Shown piece after piece: positions 11,252-22,597 of a DNA stretch of 64,000 nucleotides (position 1 is the first letter of the stretch; the number at the start of each line of letters is the position of its first letter). This stretch comes from Phaeosaccion multiseriatum (lineage: Eukaryota; Ochrophyta, other classes): positions 3,534,001 to 3,598,000 of the forward strand of contig OZ218952.1 of the NCBI GenBank assembly GCA_965112735.1. The letters are read 5' to 3'. The notes under the pieces were generated by a model. The model saw only the letters and a program-made list of their open reading frames with translations. It was not told the DNA's origin and searched no databases. The position numbers and the translations under genes were made by a program.

Positions 11252-11849
11252 CAGAGATGCCACTGAGCTGATGCGAAGGCGGCGGCGCGCGAGGATCAAT
11301 ACCGCGCTGCGCAGGCTTCAGAGTGCCGTGGAGACCAAGAGGGCCGAGCTGTCGTGCTCAGTGGCCAGCCGTGGTGAAGGAGACCACGACAGCTGTGACG
11401 GCAAGTCGAGTGTACAGGGAGGGAAGGACTTTGGGAGCAGCGGCAGCGGCGCCCTGCCGTCGTGCTGTATCATTTGCTGCGATGATTTGGGAGGGAAGGG
11501 AGGCAGGGAAGGAGGGAGCGAAGAGGCAGAGGCACACCAAGGAGGCTCAGAGGAGGCGTGGGAGGAAGGGGGCGATGGAGACGACGAGGAGAGGAGGGCG
11601 GAGCAAGGAGACGGAGGGAGGGGGCAGCAGGAGCAGCAGCAGCAGCAGCAGCAGGAGGAGGAGGAGGAGGAGGAGGAGGAGGAGGGTGGAAGCTGCGAGG
11701 AGCTCAGAGAGCAGGAGGGAAGCGGAGACCTGACCTTGGTGTATCCCGAGTGCAAGGAACACGTCAAGCAGTTTCACAGCTGGTGCCTCAAGAAGTGGCT
11801 GAGGCAAACACCAGCATGCCCCATGTGCAAGCGATTCATGCTGGCGTAG
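10061..11849 (+). CDS. Membrane-anchored RING-H2 protein, frame broken at a G-run
   Basis: From 10061 the frame encodes MASATRRSRLLACPAG, then hydrophobic segments (LVAALGALIVCLGPQVVG, TLSIILVGVVLWLTS) and a third near residues 95-130, so an N-terminal membrane anchor. A Gln/Glu-rich stretch and a duplicated QRGRTL/PRGRTL unit follow. At a 16-G run (10745-10760) the frame must shift by one base to reach the second half: DEERGEQDEEGESEDED, long acidic runs, a poly-Ser block and a C-terminal RING-H2. The RING has CIIC near 11467, an acidic Gln-rich insertion of about 85 residues, then PECKEHVKQFHSWCLKKWL and CPMC ending at 11849. RING-H2 proteins are usually E3 ubiquitin ligases. The shift is probably a homopolymer length error or polymorphism; an undetected intron is the alternative. 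Confidence 0.72.
11220..11250 (+). repeat. (AGC)n coding repeat, poly-Ser in RING protein
   Basis: About ten AGC units encode a serine run within the second half of the RING-H2 protein. A second CAG/GAG array at 11630-11690 encodes poly-Gln then poly-Glu inside the RING insertion. Confidence 0.9.
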
Positions 11850-12607
11850 CGAAGGGAAGGGGAACGACAATACCGCAAACCTGTCCTTGTTAACCCTTAC
11901 TTCCTCGGTTTGCTCACGGAGGGGGGGGGGGCATTATACTTTTTGACTTTTATATTGTAGACGGGGGCTTCTTCCCGGGTTGGTCCACCCAGCGCGTGTG
12001 GCGCGGGGGAGGTACGGAGGGGAGGACACTATACTTACTTTTTTATAGACTACAGCGTTAGAGGGAATCGCAACATCGCCATTATAGAGTGAGTGGCAAG
12101 TATTTTTTATAAAAAAGATAATTCGCTGTTTTTCTGTTTTTCTTCGCTTGCCAAAACCTCGATAGTGTGCACCCGTACCTCCGCCGAGAACGCTTCCTCC
12201 TTCCGTCCTTCCTGCTCCACACAAGGTCCGCGACGACTCCTCCTCGTCTCCTCCTCCTCCTCCTCCTCCTCCTCCTCCTCCTCCTCCTCCTCCTCCTCCT
12301 CCTCCTCCTCCTCCTCCTGCTTTCTGGCGAGGAATCCCGTCTCGGAAATGAGTCCAATAAGGGGTTTTCCTCTACGTCTATCCCCACCACACCACCCTCA
12401 ATCACCCTCCTCCTGCATCAGGTTACTCAAAGGAGCGAGAGGGAGCGAGGCAGAGGCAAATGAAGTTCGATATCGACTTTTCCATTTCGATTGGTTTGCC
12501 CAAGGCAATGACCCCGGTGGCCATCTCTTGCTCTTCCCCAACAAATATCCCCAGCTTGTTATATAAGCTCTTATTGTCACCCCTACTTAGCTTGAAGAGT
12601 ACAGAGT
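11850..12607. other. Intergenic region upstream of SPT5, with (TCC)n
   Basis: No gene is seen. The stretch holds a G-run (11920-11930), AT-rich DNA at 12040-12130, and a (TCC)n array at 12238-12318 with about 27 units. The last part (12548-12600) should include the SPT5 leader; TATATAAG at 12559-12566 lies about 45 bp before the start codon. Confidence 0.5.
12238..12318 (+). repeat. (TCC)n microsatellite upstream of SPT5
   Basis: About 27 perfect TCC units. Both strands give long meaningless frames of poly-Ser, poly-Leu, poly-Arg or poly-Pro type. Confidence 0.95.
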
Positions 12608-15316
12608 ATGTCGGACTCCGATCAAGACAGCTCAGAGCGGTCAGAGGAGGAGGACGAGGGGCAGCAGCAGCCCCAAGACCAGCAGCAAGGAGGTGCTCCT
12701 CCCGAGACGAGTAGTGATGAGGATGAGGACGGTGGAGGTAAAGGCGGTGGAGAAGATGAAGAGGACGAGAGCGATGATGATGATGATGACGACGACGATG
12801 ATGATGATGATGACGATGACGATAGTGATGGCGGTGCAGCAGCAGGGGCAGCAGCTGGGCGAAGGAAGCGCGCTCGACCTGCTTCCGGAGGCAGCAAGGG
12901 CAAGGGCAAGGCGAAGAGCAAGCGGTCCAAATATGACTACATGCATGATGACGAGGCCGCGGAGAGCAGAGGCGACGACGAGGAGGAGGACATGGGAGAA
13001 GAGAGGTGAGCAGCAGACGGAGGGCCGCTGGGAGAAGAAGGCAGAGTCTCGTTGAATCGGTGTTTGCTCTCACCGAAAAGGGATATGGGAGAGACCATAG
13101 AGAGAGGGCACAGCTGAGGAAAGTCGAGAAGGGTAGAGAAGTCTCTTGCTTCTGCTGACGATACCGTTACCCCCCGTCTTCCCCCTCCCCTCTCACTGTG
13201 ACCAAATAGAACCAACGACGCCGAGCTCACGGAGATGGAGAGGGTGGGGCATGAGAGGGTGCAGAGCAGACACGAGCAGAACAGGACCATGTGGAGCAGG
13301 TCGGAAGCGGAAATCGCAGCGGACTATGAGAGCAGGTGAGAGCTGGGCTTCTTGAGTGGGTCCTCACGCCTGCCTGGTGTCCTGACTGACGAGCTCAATA
13401 GGAAACTTTGGGTCCGTCCCATGCCCTCTTTCCCTCGCACACGCCAGTTGTCACCCTGCTCTCACGTGCGTGAGTGTGAGTGTGCTCTATCGCACGTGCG
13501 GAGTGTGAGTGTGCTCCATCGCACGTGCGAAACAAGTATTGATTGGATTTGATCAACCCCCCCCCCTTGCCCCCAACAGGTACCGCCGTGCACAGCCCGC
13601 CATTCGGCCAGGAGGGGGGAGGGGGGGAGACTATGACAGTGAAGGAGACGACTACGGTTATGGGGATGAAGGAGGGCCCCGCACTGTGGTGGCGCCAGAG
13701 GTACGGAAGGGTACGCGATGGTAGGCTGTCCGTATTGTCTTGGGGGGAGGGGGGAGGAGGGGAGGGTAGGGGGCAGGGGGAAGAGGTTGTCTTGGGGGGG
13801 GCGGGGGGGGGCAAAGGGCGCTCCTGCAACAGATGAGGTAAAGGTGATGACATCGCCTCGCGTTGTCACTCTGTGTTTCATGCCCCCCCCCCCCCTTGCG
13901 TCTCTTCTACCTTCGTCCAGACAGAGTCTTCTCCTTCCCACTCCCGCTCCTCCAACTCTCCGCTGCTCCTCCTGCTGCTCCTTCTTTGCTCCTCCTCGTG
14001 CTCTGCTCGGCCCACCCTTCCCCACAGCTTCCCGCCCCGCTCTCCTCATGTCCCCTCCCCCCGGTTTCACCTGCTCTCCCCTACCCAGCCCCACCTAACC
14101 CCTCCCCTCTCCCCTCCCTCCGTCCCCCCCCCCCTCCCTCCCCACACCCTTGCCCCTGTACTCACCCACCTACCTACCTACCCACCCAGATCATCCAACA
14201 ATCTCGCTTACCCTCTTACGAAGACCCTAAGCTCTTCATGATCAAAGTGGCCCCGGGCAAGGAGCAGCTTGTGGTGTGGCAGATTATGAACAAGGCGGCC
14301 AAGTTGATGGCAGAGGGCAAGTCCCTCGGCATCTCCTCTGCTCTGTGCACAGGCTCCAAGGGATATGTCTATGTGGAGAGTCGCAGTGAGCAGGTGTGTG
14401 TGAGTGTGCGTGTGAGTGTGAGTGTGCGTGTGCGTGTAAGTGTGCGTGTGTGTGTGTGTGTGTGTGACATTGTGCCTTGTGTGTGTTGTATGTCGTGGAT
14501 GTGCTTGTGTTTATTGTTGGGAATGATGGTGCTATTGTTGGTGGTGGTCGTTGTGGTGGTTTGTCGTGGTGGTGGTGGTGGTGGTGGTGCCCGTCTTCCT
14601 TCATGCGTCTTCCAAGCTGCTCTTTGCCCATGAGCACCCTCTCATCCTCCTTCTGCAACTGCCTTTCCTCCTCCAACCCATCTCCTCCTCCTCGTCCTCC
14701 TATGTCCTACCATCCTACAAAATCGAATGTCGTGCCCTGGCTGTGGCCCTGGCTGCTGCTGCCCTCCTCTATACTCTACTCTACTCTGATCCTCTGCTGC
14801 AGGAAACCCGTAACGGCATTGAGCACATTAAGTTCATGTACCGTAACAAGCTCTCCATGGTACCGATGACCGAAATGACGGCTTCCGTGAGCGTCAAAAC
14901 CAAGGTGAGACTAGTTGGTTGGTAGACTGGCAGACTGGCAGACTGGCAGACTGGCAGACTGGCAGACTGGCAGACTGGCAGACTGGCAGACTGGCAGAGA
15001 GGGAGACGGGGACAGGGAGTAGGGAAGGCCTGGCAGAGATGGAGTAGGAGTCGGCACAGTCAGGGCAGGGCAGGGTAGGGCAGGACGCAGGACAAAACAG
15101 GATGGAGGGTAGGGGCCGCAATCGTAAAACAGGCAGACGGGGGGAGCTTCCTTCTCATCACGCTGGTAGGCTCTGCCTGACCGCCATGGGTGGCGGCGCG
15201 CTTCAGTTTCAGTTTCAGTTGAGCAGACCTTCCCTCAGCTGAGCCAATCAAGAGACTGCGTGCGTGTCGTCTTGCTTTGTCTCGTCTGTTCTAATGTCCC
15301 CACCCTCTTCCTATGC

Positions 15317-15362
<46 letters not shown>

Positions 15363-17286
15363 CCGGCTCGCTTCTAATGCCCAACAGATTCGCCTACTGA
15401 AGGCCGGTCAGTACGTAAGGATCCAAAGAGGCGTGTTCAAGGACGATCTTGCTAAGGTACGTTACGTAATACTAAGAGGGGGGATGGGCAGGTATACCTC
15501 ATCTCTCAACGGGGGTTTGGTCGAAGCATAGGGCTCGAAGCTGATGTGCTGCAGGGGTGTGGGGCGGGAGGGAGTACCCTTTGAGCTCCTTTAGCAACCA
15601 ACCTCCAGTGAGAAGAGAAGGTGCTGTGCATTCGTTGGAACCTTCACCTTCTCTCTGAGCCCAAGCACGGAAGAGCCCAACGCCTCAATCAACCCTCAAC
15701 CTCAACCTCCACCCCTCTTTCCTTCCTCCCTTCCTTCCTTCCTTCTTTCCTTCCTTCCTTCCTTCCTTCCTTCCTTCCTTCCTTCCTTCCTTCCTTCCTT
15801 CCTTCCTTCCTTCCCCGCTTCACTCCTCCATTGGCTCAACATAACCCCCCCCTGCTGTCTGTACTCCCGCCCCTCCCTTCTCACCTTGCCTTGCCGCACC
15901 CTCGTTTCCGTCTTGCACCGACTGCCCCCTGCCCTGTCCTCGGTCCTCCTCTCCTTCCCTCCCTCCGTCCGTCCGATGGATGGGATGGGATGGGGATTCA
16001 CTCCTTGGCTCTTGACTCATCGTCTCTCCCGGCATGGCGATGCCTCTCGGTTGTGCCTCTCGGTTGTGCCTCTCGGTTGTGCCTCTCGGTTATGCCTAAG
16101 GTGGAGTCTGTGATGGACAGCGGGAGCAGGGTTGTGGTCAAGTACATTCCGCGCATCGACATCGGGTGAGTGAGTGAGTGAGTGAGTGAGTGAGTGAGGG
16201 AGGGCGTGAGGGAGGGCGCGAGTGAGTGAGTGAGGGAGGGCGCGAGTGAGTGAGTGAGTGAGTCTGTGAGTCTGTGTGAGGGAAGGAGGGAGTCAAGTAT
16301 GCGAGTCAGTGAGTCAAGGGGTCAGTTACTGCGTGCGCGAGTGAGTGAGTGAGTAAGTCGGTGTATGTGTGTGTGTGAGAGAGAGGGAAAGAGAGAGAAT
16401 GTCAGGACATTTAAGTTTTAATGCTTCCCCCCGCTACCCTCACCATTGACTGCCATTTGCAGCAACATTGGGCCCGACGGGAAGCCCAAAGTGAAGAGCA
16501 CTGCCCGGCCCCCGCAGCGCTTCTTCCAACCCGCTGAGGTTAGCGCTGTGTCTCCGCTGGCGGTGGAGCGCAAGAGGTTTCCGGCCAACAACAATTGGAT
16601 GGATTGGTACAACGGCACGTGAGTGAGGGAGGGAGGGAAGGGAAGGAGGGGAGGAGGGAGGGAAGGAGGGGCAGGACGGAGGGAGGAAGAACAGGAGGGA
16701 GGAATGGATGTTAATTCTGTTTCTGTAACGTGACTTGTCCTTAGGTTCTACCTGGACGGCTTTGTCTTGAAGGAGGTTTCCGTGGCGACCATGATCCGCA
16801 GCGTCGACGTCAACCCCACCATTGAGGAACTGCAGACCTTCCGCTCCAGGGACAAGGATCCCAACGCAGCCAAGGCAGACGGCAGTGACGACGAGGGTGA
16901 GAACAACGGGGGAGGGAGGGAGGGAGGGAGGGAGGAGGGAGGGAGGGGGGAGAGAGGGAGGGGGGCAGGTAGGAAGGGAGGGGGATGGAGGGAGGAGGAG
17001 GCTTCTGTGGCTTCTCATGTCGTTTCAATTTGCATCATCTTCTTAGCGGATGGCTGGCATCAAATGCGCAATCTCCCCTCTCTCACTCGCTCTCTCATAT
17101 ACGCACGCTCACACTTCACCTTACTGTCTCACACTCTCTGTCTCTCTCACACACACTTACTCACCCTCCCTCTCGCTCTCACTCCCTCGCCCTCTTTCTT
17201 ATGACAGGAGGAGACAAGGAGGGAGACGGGGCCGCGCAGTCCAATAAGGCAGTGGAGGTGCGTCTTGGTGTAGCATTGGCGCGCGC

Positions 17287-17333
<47 letters not shown>

Positions 17334-17736
17334 GGGGGGTGTGGGTGTGTGGGGGGAGTATACGCCTTTTCACGGGCTTGCCTATCGGGGTCCTAGCATG
17401 TGCTCAATAAGGGTAGCGTCGTAGAACAAATCAGTGGACTCATCGCCCCCCTATATCTATCTGTCTGTCTGTCTGTCTCTGTCCGCCCGTCTGTCTTCCT
17501 CTCTACCTGTCTCTTGTCTGCCTCTCTAAGCATCTGTCTCACCCTCTCTCTGCCCGTTTTTCTCTCTCTTACCTCTCCCTCTCCTTCTCTCTCTCTCTCT
17601 TCCTCCCTCTCTTTCTCTCCTTGTCCCTCTCTTCTCTCCCTATGCCAGGGCCTAATGGAGGAGATAGCGCGTGCTCAGGAGAAAGAAGCCGTCGACAAGG
17701 CCGACCCCACCACTGCGCTCTTCGGGAAGGGTGAGT

Positions 17737-17788
<52 letters not shown>

Positions 17789-17917
17789 CGTGTGTGTCTT
17801 ACGTCATATGCAACCCCGTGCGTGTGTGTCCTACGTCATATGCAACCCCGAGGGGCGGGGTTCAGCAGGGGTGGGGATACTCATTGCATTGTGCGTAAAG
17901 CCAAAGCCCGAGACTCT

Positions 17918-17950
<33 letters not shown>

Positions 17951-20445
17951 GCTGCACCCGTCCCTGTATGTGTTTGTGCCCTGTGCCCGCTCGTGTGTGC
18001 GCGTGTGCGCTAACACCACACACCCCACAACAACAACAACAACAACAACAACACACAGGTGATATTGTGCTGGTGACTCAGGGAGACCTCAAGGACCTCA
18101 TGGGTCGTGTGGTGGAGGTCAAGTCCTCGGCAGGAGAGGCCGTGGTGCGTGTCCAACCCCTGGCCGAGGAGCTCAAAGATGACATTGTCGAGGTGCTGCC
18201 CAGGGACATTGCCAAGTTCATGCGCATTGGGGCACATGTGAGGGTCATTGACGGGCGGTATGTAGGTGAGTGAGTGAGTGAGTGAGTGGGGACGAGGGGT
18301 GGGATAAGTGACTGGGGGGATAGGGTGAGTGAGTGAGTGAGTGAGTGAGTGAGTGAGTGAGTGAGTGAGTGAGTGAGTGAGTGAGTGGGTGGGTGGGTGG
18401 GTGTGGGTTGGTGGGTTGGGGTTGGGGTGGGGTGGGGAGATGCGAGTGGGTGTGGGTGTGGGATGGGTTGGGTGTGAAACACACGTCGGTCACCACGGGT
18501 CGAATGGCGGTGAGCTGGCAGTGCTGCTAGTGCTCACACAAGGGGACAAGGCCTGCAAATACCTTGTCTGTCGGTGTATGTCTGTTTGCCTCTGTCTCCC
18601 TCTTTGTCATGTTCACACACCACTGGTCTCTTGTGCTTGATGGATTCGTCATTTGCTGTTGTTCACTTGCTCGTTTTTGTTGTCGCTCACCCTCACTCAG
18701 GGGAGACGGGAACCATCGTGGACGTGCGCACCAAGGACGGAGACAGCATTGCTGTGGTGCTCTCGGACAGTGCCAAGGAGTTGGAGGTGGGAGAGGCAGG
18801 GAGGGTTGGCGGTCAGTAGACGGCAGTCAGTCGCACCAGAACAGTCCCACTTCATTCCTTTCATTCCTTCACGCATTCTCACACAATCACACACACACAC
18901 ACGGGCGCGCGCGCGCACTCACAGGTTCGAGTTGCGCAGCTGCAGGAGACCCTCGAAGTGGCACAAGGGCTTGACTCTTTGGCGGGGTATGAGATGTTCG
19001 ATCTGGTGCAAGTGGGCCCCACGGACTATGGCATGGTGACCAAGGTGGGGAGGGACGATCTCACTCTCTTGTGCGCCAACGGGCAGCAAAGAGTGGCCAA
19101 GCCTGAGGAGCTGAGGGGCAAGCGCAATCAGCAGAGCAGCAGGTGGGTCAGGAGGAAGAGGAGGAGGAGGAGGAGGAGGAGGCTCCCGCCTTCCTCCCAT
19201 TTGTACACTTTCAGTTCCACGTTTTTGACCTTCACCAGTCCCAATGAGATCGATATTGACTCGCCCCTGCGCTTACAAGCCCCCCCTTGTACCGTCCTGC
19301 CTCCTCCTCCTCCTCCTCCTCCTCCTCCTCCTCCTCCTCCTCCGTCCTCCCCCCTCTGCCGTATTGCTAGATCTGTGGCTCTGGATGCTGAGCAGAATCA
19401 GCTTAGAGTGGGGGACGTGGTCAACGTCGTGGAGGGCAGGTTTGCCCGCCAAACAGGTGGGTGTGAGTGTCCGTTACTTCCCTTACTCGCGCGTACGATT
19501 AACTTCTACTATGCCAAATTGACTTGTATCTAGCTGGTTCTACCCCTACGCTCCTATGCCCTATGCCCTACGTTCCATACCCTATAGCCCATCCCCTATG
19601 TCCTATACCCTAAAACCCCATACCTCATACCCCATACCCCATAACAGAATAGTTAACATATATATATATATATATATATCCCATACCCTACACCCTGTAA
19701 ATATATATATCCCATACCCTACACCCTGTAACCCATACCCAACACCGCATACCCCATACCCTAATACCCTATACATCTCACCAGGCACCATCAAGGCTGT
19801 GTACCGCAACACTTTGTTCCTGCACTCTCGCATCGTGCAGCAGCACGGAGGAGTCTTCACCTCTCGCTCAAGGAGCTGCGTGCTGGCCGGGAATAAGAGG
19901 CCCTCTGCGGGGCAGCAGCAGATGGCCATCGCCTATATGGGGCAGGGTGAGAAGGAGAAGAGGGAAGGAGGGAGAGGAGGAGAAGGAATGGGATGGATGG
20001 ATAGGGCGTGGCTGTGCTACATTTCGCTGCTGATTCTCGCTTTCTGCAATCCCCCCTCCATCTTCTTTCCCTCCCTTCGCCCCCTTCTCTCCTTCCGTCC
20101 CTCCCTCCCTCGCATCCCCGCAGTGAACCAGAAGAGCGATACCAAGCACGACTCCCGTAACCGCCACGACGAGCTGCTAAACAAGACGGTGAAGGTGACC
20201 AAGGGCAAGTTCAAGGGGCACATGGGCATTGTCATGGAGGCGACGCCCTCGCACGTGAGGGTGGAGCTCAGTACCAAGATGAAGACAATTTACGAGAAGA
20301 GAGAGTTCGTCCGAACGGTACGTGTGGGGTGGGTATACGTATGTATACGTATGTGTGTGTGTTCGTGTGCTTGTAGACATGCTACGAGAAGAGGGGAGTG
20401 TGTCGTATCGGTACTGTGCGTACGTAGGGGTGCTGTGTGTGGATG

Positions 20446-20496
<51 letters not shown>

Positions 20497-22054
20497 CTGA
20501 CATCACTCACATTTCCTTCTATCTCTCGCTCGCTCGCTCTCTCTCTCATGTTCACAGGTTGGTGACCACGAAGGGGGTTTCGAACACGCAGAGACGCAAA
20601 ACCCCTTCGCGAGGGGAGGAGCCGGGGGCGAGCAAGACTCCGCATTTCCCTCTACGCCTTTCCTCACCGCCGCCACGCCGATGCACGGCGGCCAGACGCC
20701 CATGTATGGGGGTCAAACACCCATGCACGGAAACCAAACGCCCATGCACGACGGCTCTGCTACGCCAATGCACGCGCCAAGGACGCCTTCGCACGACGTG
20801 TGGCGACCCAAGGCTGGGGACACGCCCGCTAGGCCTGCCGACATGGACACGGATTGGAACAGGAGCGGCCGGGGGGGGGAGGACGACGATGGGAGTGCGA
20901 GTCTGAGAGGCGGAGGAGGAGGGGGAGGAGGGGGAGCAGGCGTGGGCGGCGCGAGCACCACGTACAGCAGCCGATGGGACAATACAGGCAATGGCAGAGA
21001 CGCACGAGGAGGGGGAGGAGCGAGCAACTGGGGCGGCAGCAGCTCGGGCGACTACTCAGCACCGCTGCGGGATGGGGGCGGCGCTAGTAGCTCTGGCTCG
21101 GCATACAGGGAAGCAGGCTCGACCATGTCTCCGGTCTCTTCCGAGTATGGCAAGCCGCGAGGCGGCAGCGAAGCCGGGCATGCATCGCCGGTGCCGTCTT
21201 CCCCTGGAGGGCCTGGGGGGGGGCACCATCGCGGAGGAGGAGAGATGTGGCTGCAGGAGTACGCCAAGGTGGTGTTGCTTGACGGGAGGAGGGAGGGGAC
21301 TGTGATGAGCGTTCGCAGGGGCGGGGGTGGCTACGATACGACGGCGACGGTGCGCATGGACGACAGCGGGAAGGAGGAGCACAATGTGCGGATACATGAG
21401 GTGCGTAATGCCAACGTGTGAGAGCGGTGTTGAGAGCGGTGTTGAGTGAGGGAGGGAGGGGTGGGAAGGGCAGTGGACTGGTGTGGCGTGATGGGAATGG
21501 TGAGAGCGGTGTTGAGAGAGACAGAGAGAGAGAGAGGGAGAGAGGCGTGGGGTGTCTGCACCACAGAAGGAGAGGAGCGGGAACACGACATGCAGAAAGC
21601 GCTTGTCGAGCAATTGATAACAGTTTGCGAGTTGGCCGGCCGGGCCCCTCTCTCTCTCTCTCCCTCCCTCCCTCCCTCCCTCCCTCTCATATATTTCCAT
21701 CCTATTGATCGTCGATGCATGATCTCGCCCCCCCCCCCCCCCCCCCCCACCCTCCTCCTCTCTTCTCTCCTCCGTCCCTCCCCCCTTCCCTCCCTCCCCG
21801 CTTCCCTCCTTCCTTCCCTCCCTCTCTGCCTCCCCCCTTCCCTCCTTCCCTCCCTCCCTCTGTGCCTCCACAACACGCAGCTGAGCGCGGCGAGGCCCGA
21901 GAAGAATGACCGCGTGCGCGTGCTGACGGGAGACGATGCCAACAGGGAGGGGCGGCTCAAGTACTTCGACGGGGACGACGCCATGGTCAAGATCAAGGGC
22001 CATCACGGCATGGTGCTGGCCTCCCAAAGCAACATCATCAAGGTGTCTCACTAG
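12608..22054 (+). CDS. Transcription elongation factor SPT5 (19 exons, 1164 aa)
   Basis: Exons: 12608-13005, 13210-13335, 13580-13700, 14190-14393, 14803-14904, 15388-15456, 16101-16165, 16463-16618, 16745-16896, 17208-17257, 17649-17730, 18059-18265, 18701-18786, 18925-19142, 19371-19456, 19785-19946, 20124-20317, 20558-21400, 21881-22054; total 3495 nt, all phases consistent. SPT5 pairs with SPT4 (DSIF) and binds RNA polymerase II to control pausing and processivity. Order: acidic N-terminus (residues 1-133); NGN domain from about 215 (KLFMIKVAPGKEQLVVWQIM, HIKFMYRNKLSMVPMTEM); KOW modules (AGQYVRIQRGVFKDDLAK, GDIVLVTQGDLKDLMGRVVE, GAHVRVIDGRYVGETG, GDVVNVVEGRFARQTG, NKTVKVTKGKFKGHMGIVME); a CTR of TPM-repeats near 866-905; a Gly-rich linker; a final KOW (NDRVRVLTGDDANREGRLKY). 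Length is near that of human SPT5. Introns are mostly microsatellite. Confidence 0.93.
13460..13530 (+). repeat. 29-bp tandem repeat in SPT5 intron 2
   Basis: A unit containing GTGTGAGTGTGCTC followed by ATCGCACGTGCG occurs about two and a half times just upstream of exon 3. Each unit has the palindrome CGCACGTGCG. Confidence 0.85.
14925..14998 (+). repeat. 9-bp tandem repeat GACTGGCAG in SPT5 intron 5
   Basis: About eight near-perfect copies of GACTGGCAG start about 25 bp after the donor of exon 5. Confidence 0.9.
15719..15815 (+). repeat. (CCTT)n microsatellite in SPT5 intron 6
   Basis: About twenty CCTT units form a long pyrimidine tract in the intron before exon 7 (16101). Confidence 0.9.
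16166..16262 (+). repeat. (GTGA)n array starting at a splice donor
   Basis: The donor GTGAGT of SPT5 exon 7 is the first unit of a tetranucleotide array GTGAGTGAGTGAG that then mixes with GGGAGGGCG units. There is no unique spacer between the exon and the array. Confidence 0.9.
18266..18470 (+). repeat. (GTGA)n then (GGGT)n array starting at a splice donor
   Basis: After SPT5 exon 12 the donor GTGAGT opens a GTGA array, interrupted at 18287-18325, that resumes for about fifteen units and turns into GGGT/GTGG units. It fills nearly half of the intron. Confidence 0.9.
20438..20492 (+). repeat. (GT)n dinucleotide in SPT5 intron 17
   Basis: About twenty GT units lie in the intron between exons 20317 and 20558. 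Confidence 0.9.
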
Positions 22055-22109
22055 CTTACTGGAATGGGGTTTCATAGCTTTGTTTCCACCGTGGTTCGTA
22101 CCTAAGAGG

Positions 22110-22262
22110 CACACTGTCTAAAAGGAAAGGCATTGTTAGGCTTTCTTTCCGCTATGGCACCTGCCTACACAGAGGGGACACGCGTTTAGCTTTCTTTCCG
22201 CTAAGGTATATGCCTACATAGAGGTTTCGCTAAATAAAGTACCTGCCTACAAAGAGGAGAAG
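22110..22262 (+). repeat. Three imperfect ~55-bp repeats after the SPT5 stop
   Basis: Starting about 55 bp after the SPT5 stop codon, a unit with the core CTTTCTTTCCGCTA followed by TGCCTACA and AGAGG occurs twice, plus a partial third copy (CGCTAAATAAAGTACCTGCC then ACAAAGAGG). The third carries AATAAA at 22233-22238, a plausible SPT5 polyadenylation signal. This is likely 3' UTR or a terminator-proximal repeat; it could instead be the edge of the transposon-like element that follows. Confidence 0.7.
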
Positions 22263-22437
22263 GTCTCTCCTCTTCGCTACTAAAGGATGATGGCGCCGCG
22301 TGTGAGTGCTTGAGGGCGAGGGGGGCCACTTCCACAATCGCATCGATTTTCTGATCGACACCAGTTTCGATGCGATTTCCGTTCCCCTTGTTTAGGGGTA
22401 TGCTGGTCACGGTCATGATCTTCCCATTCAAATCCAT
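22201..22437 (-). CDS. Possible small hypothetical protein (78 aa)
   Basis: A minus-strand frame starts MDLNGKIMTVTSIPLNKG and continues IDAIVEVAPLALKHSHAAPS, with ordinary amino-acid composition unlike the repeat-driven frames around it. It overlaps the last post-SPT5 repeats and is divergent from the transposase-like gene. No family was recognised and no splice sites are evident. It may be part of the mobile element or chance. Confidence 0.25.
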   Translation of the reverse strand: MDLNGKIMTVTSIPLNKGNGNRIETGVDQKIDAIVEVAPLALKHSHAAPSSFSSEEERPSPLCRQVLYLAKPLCRHIP

Positions 22438-22597
22438 GGCCGGGAGTGGGAGATCTGGGTGAGAAAACAGGGAGGACAGCGTAGATAGCGCACGGGAAGC
22501 ACATCACTGGATGCAGCGTGCTTAGGGCTTTAAGAATTCTACCTTTCTCCTACTCATCATCTTCAGCTGGCAAAACGCCCTCAAAGCGAAAATTGAA

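Noticed and set aside
15621-16169. Plus frame with [13 protein letters not shown] repeats
   Set aside because: It is intron 6 of SPT5, a CCTT microsatellite, running into the true exon at 16101-16165.
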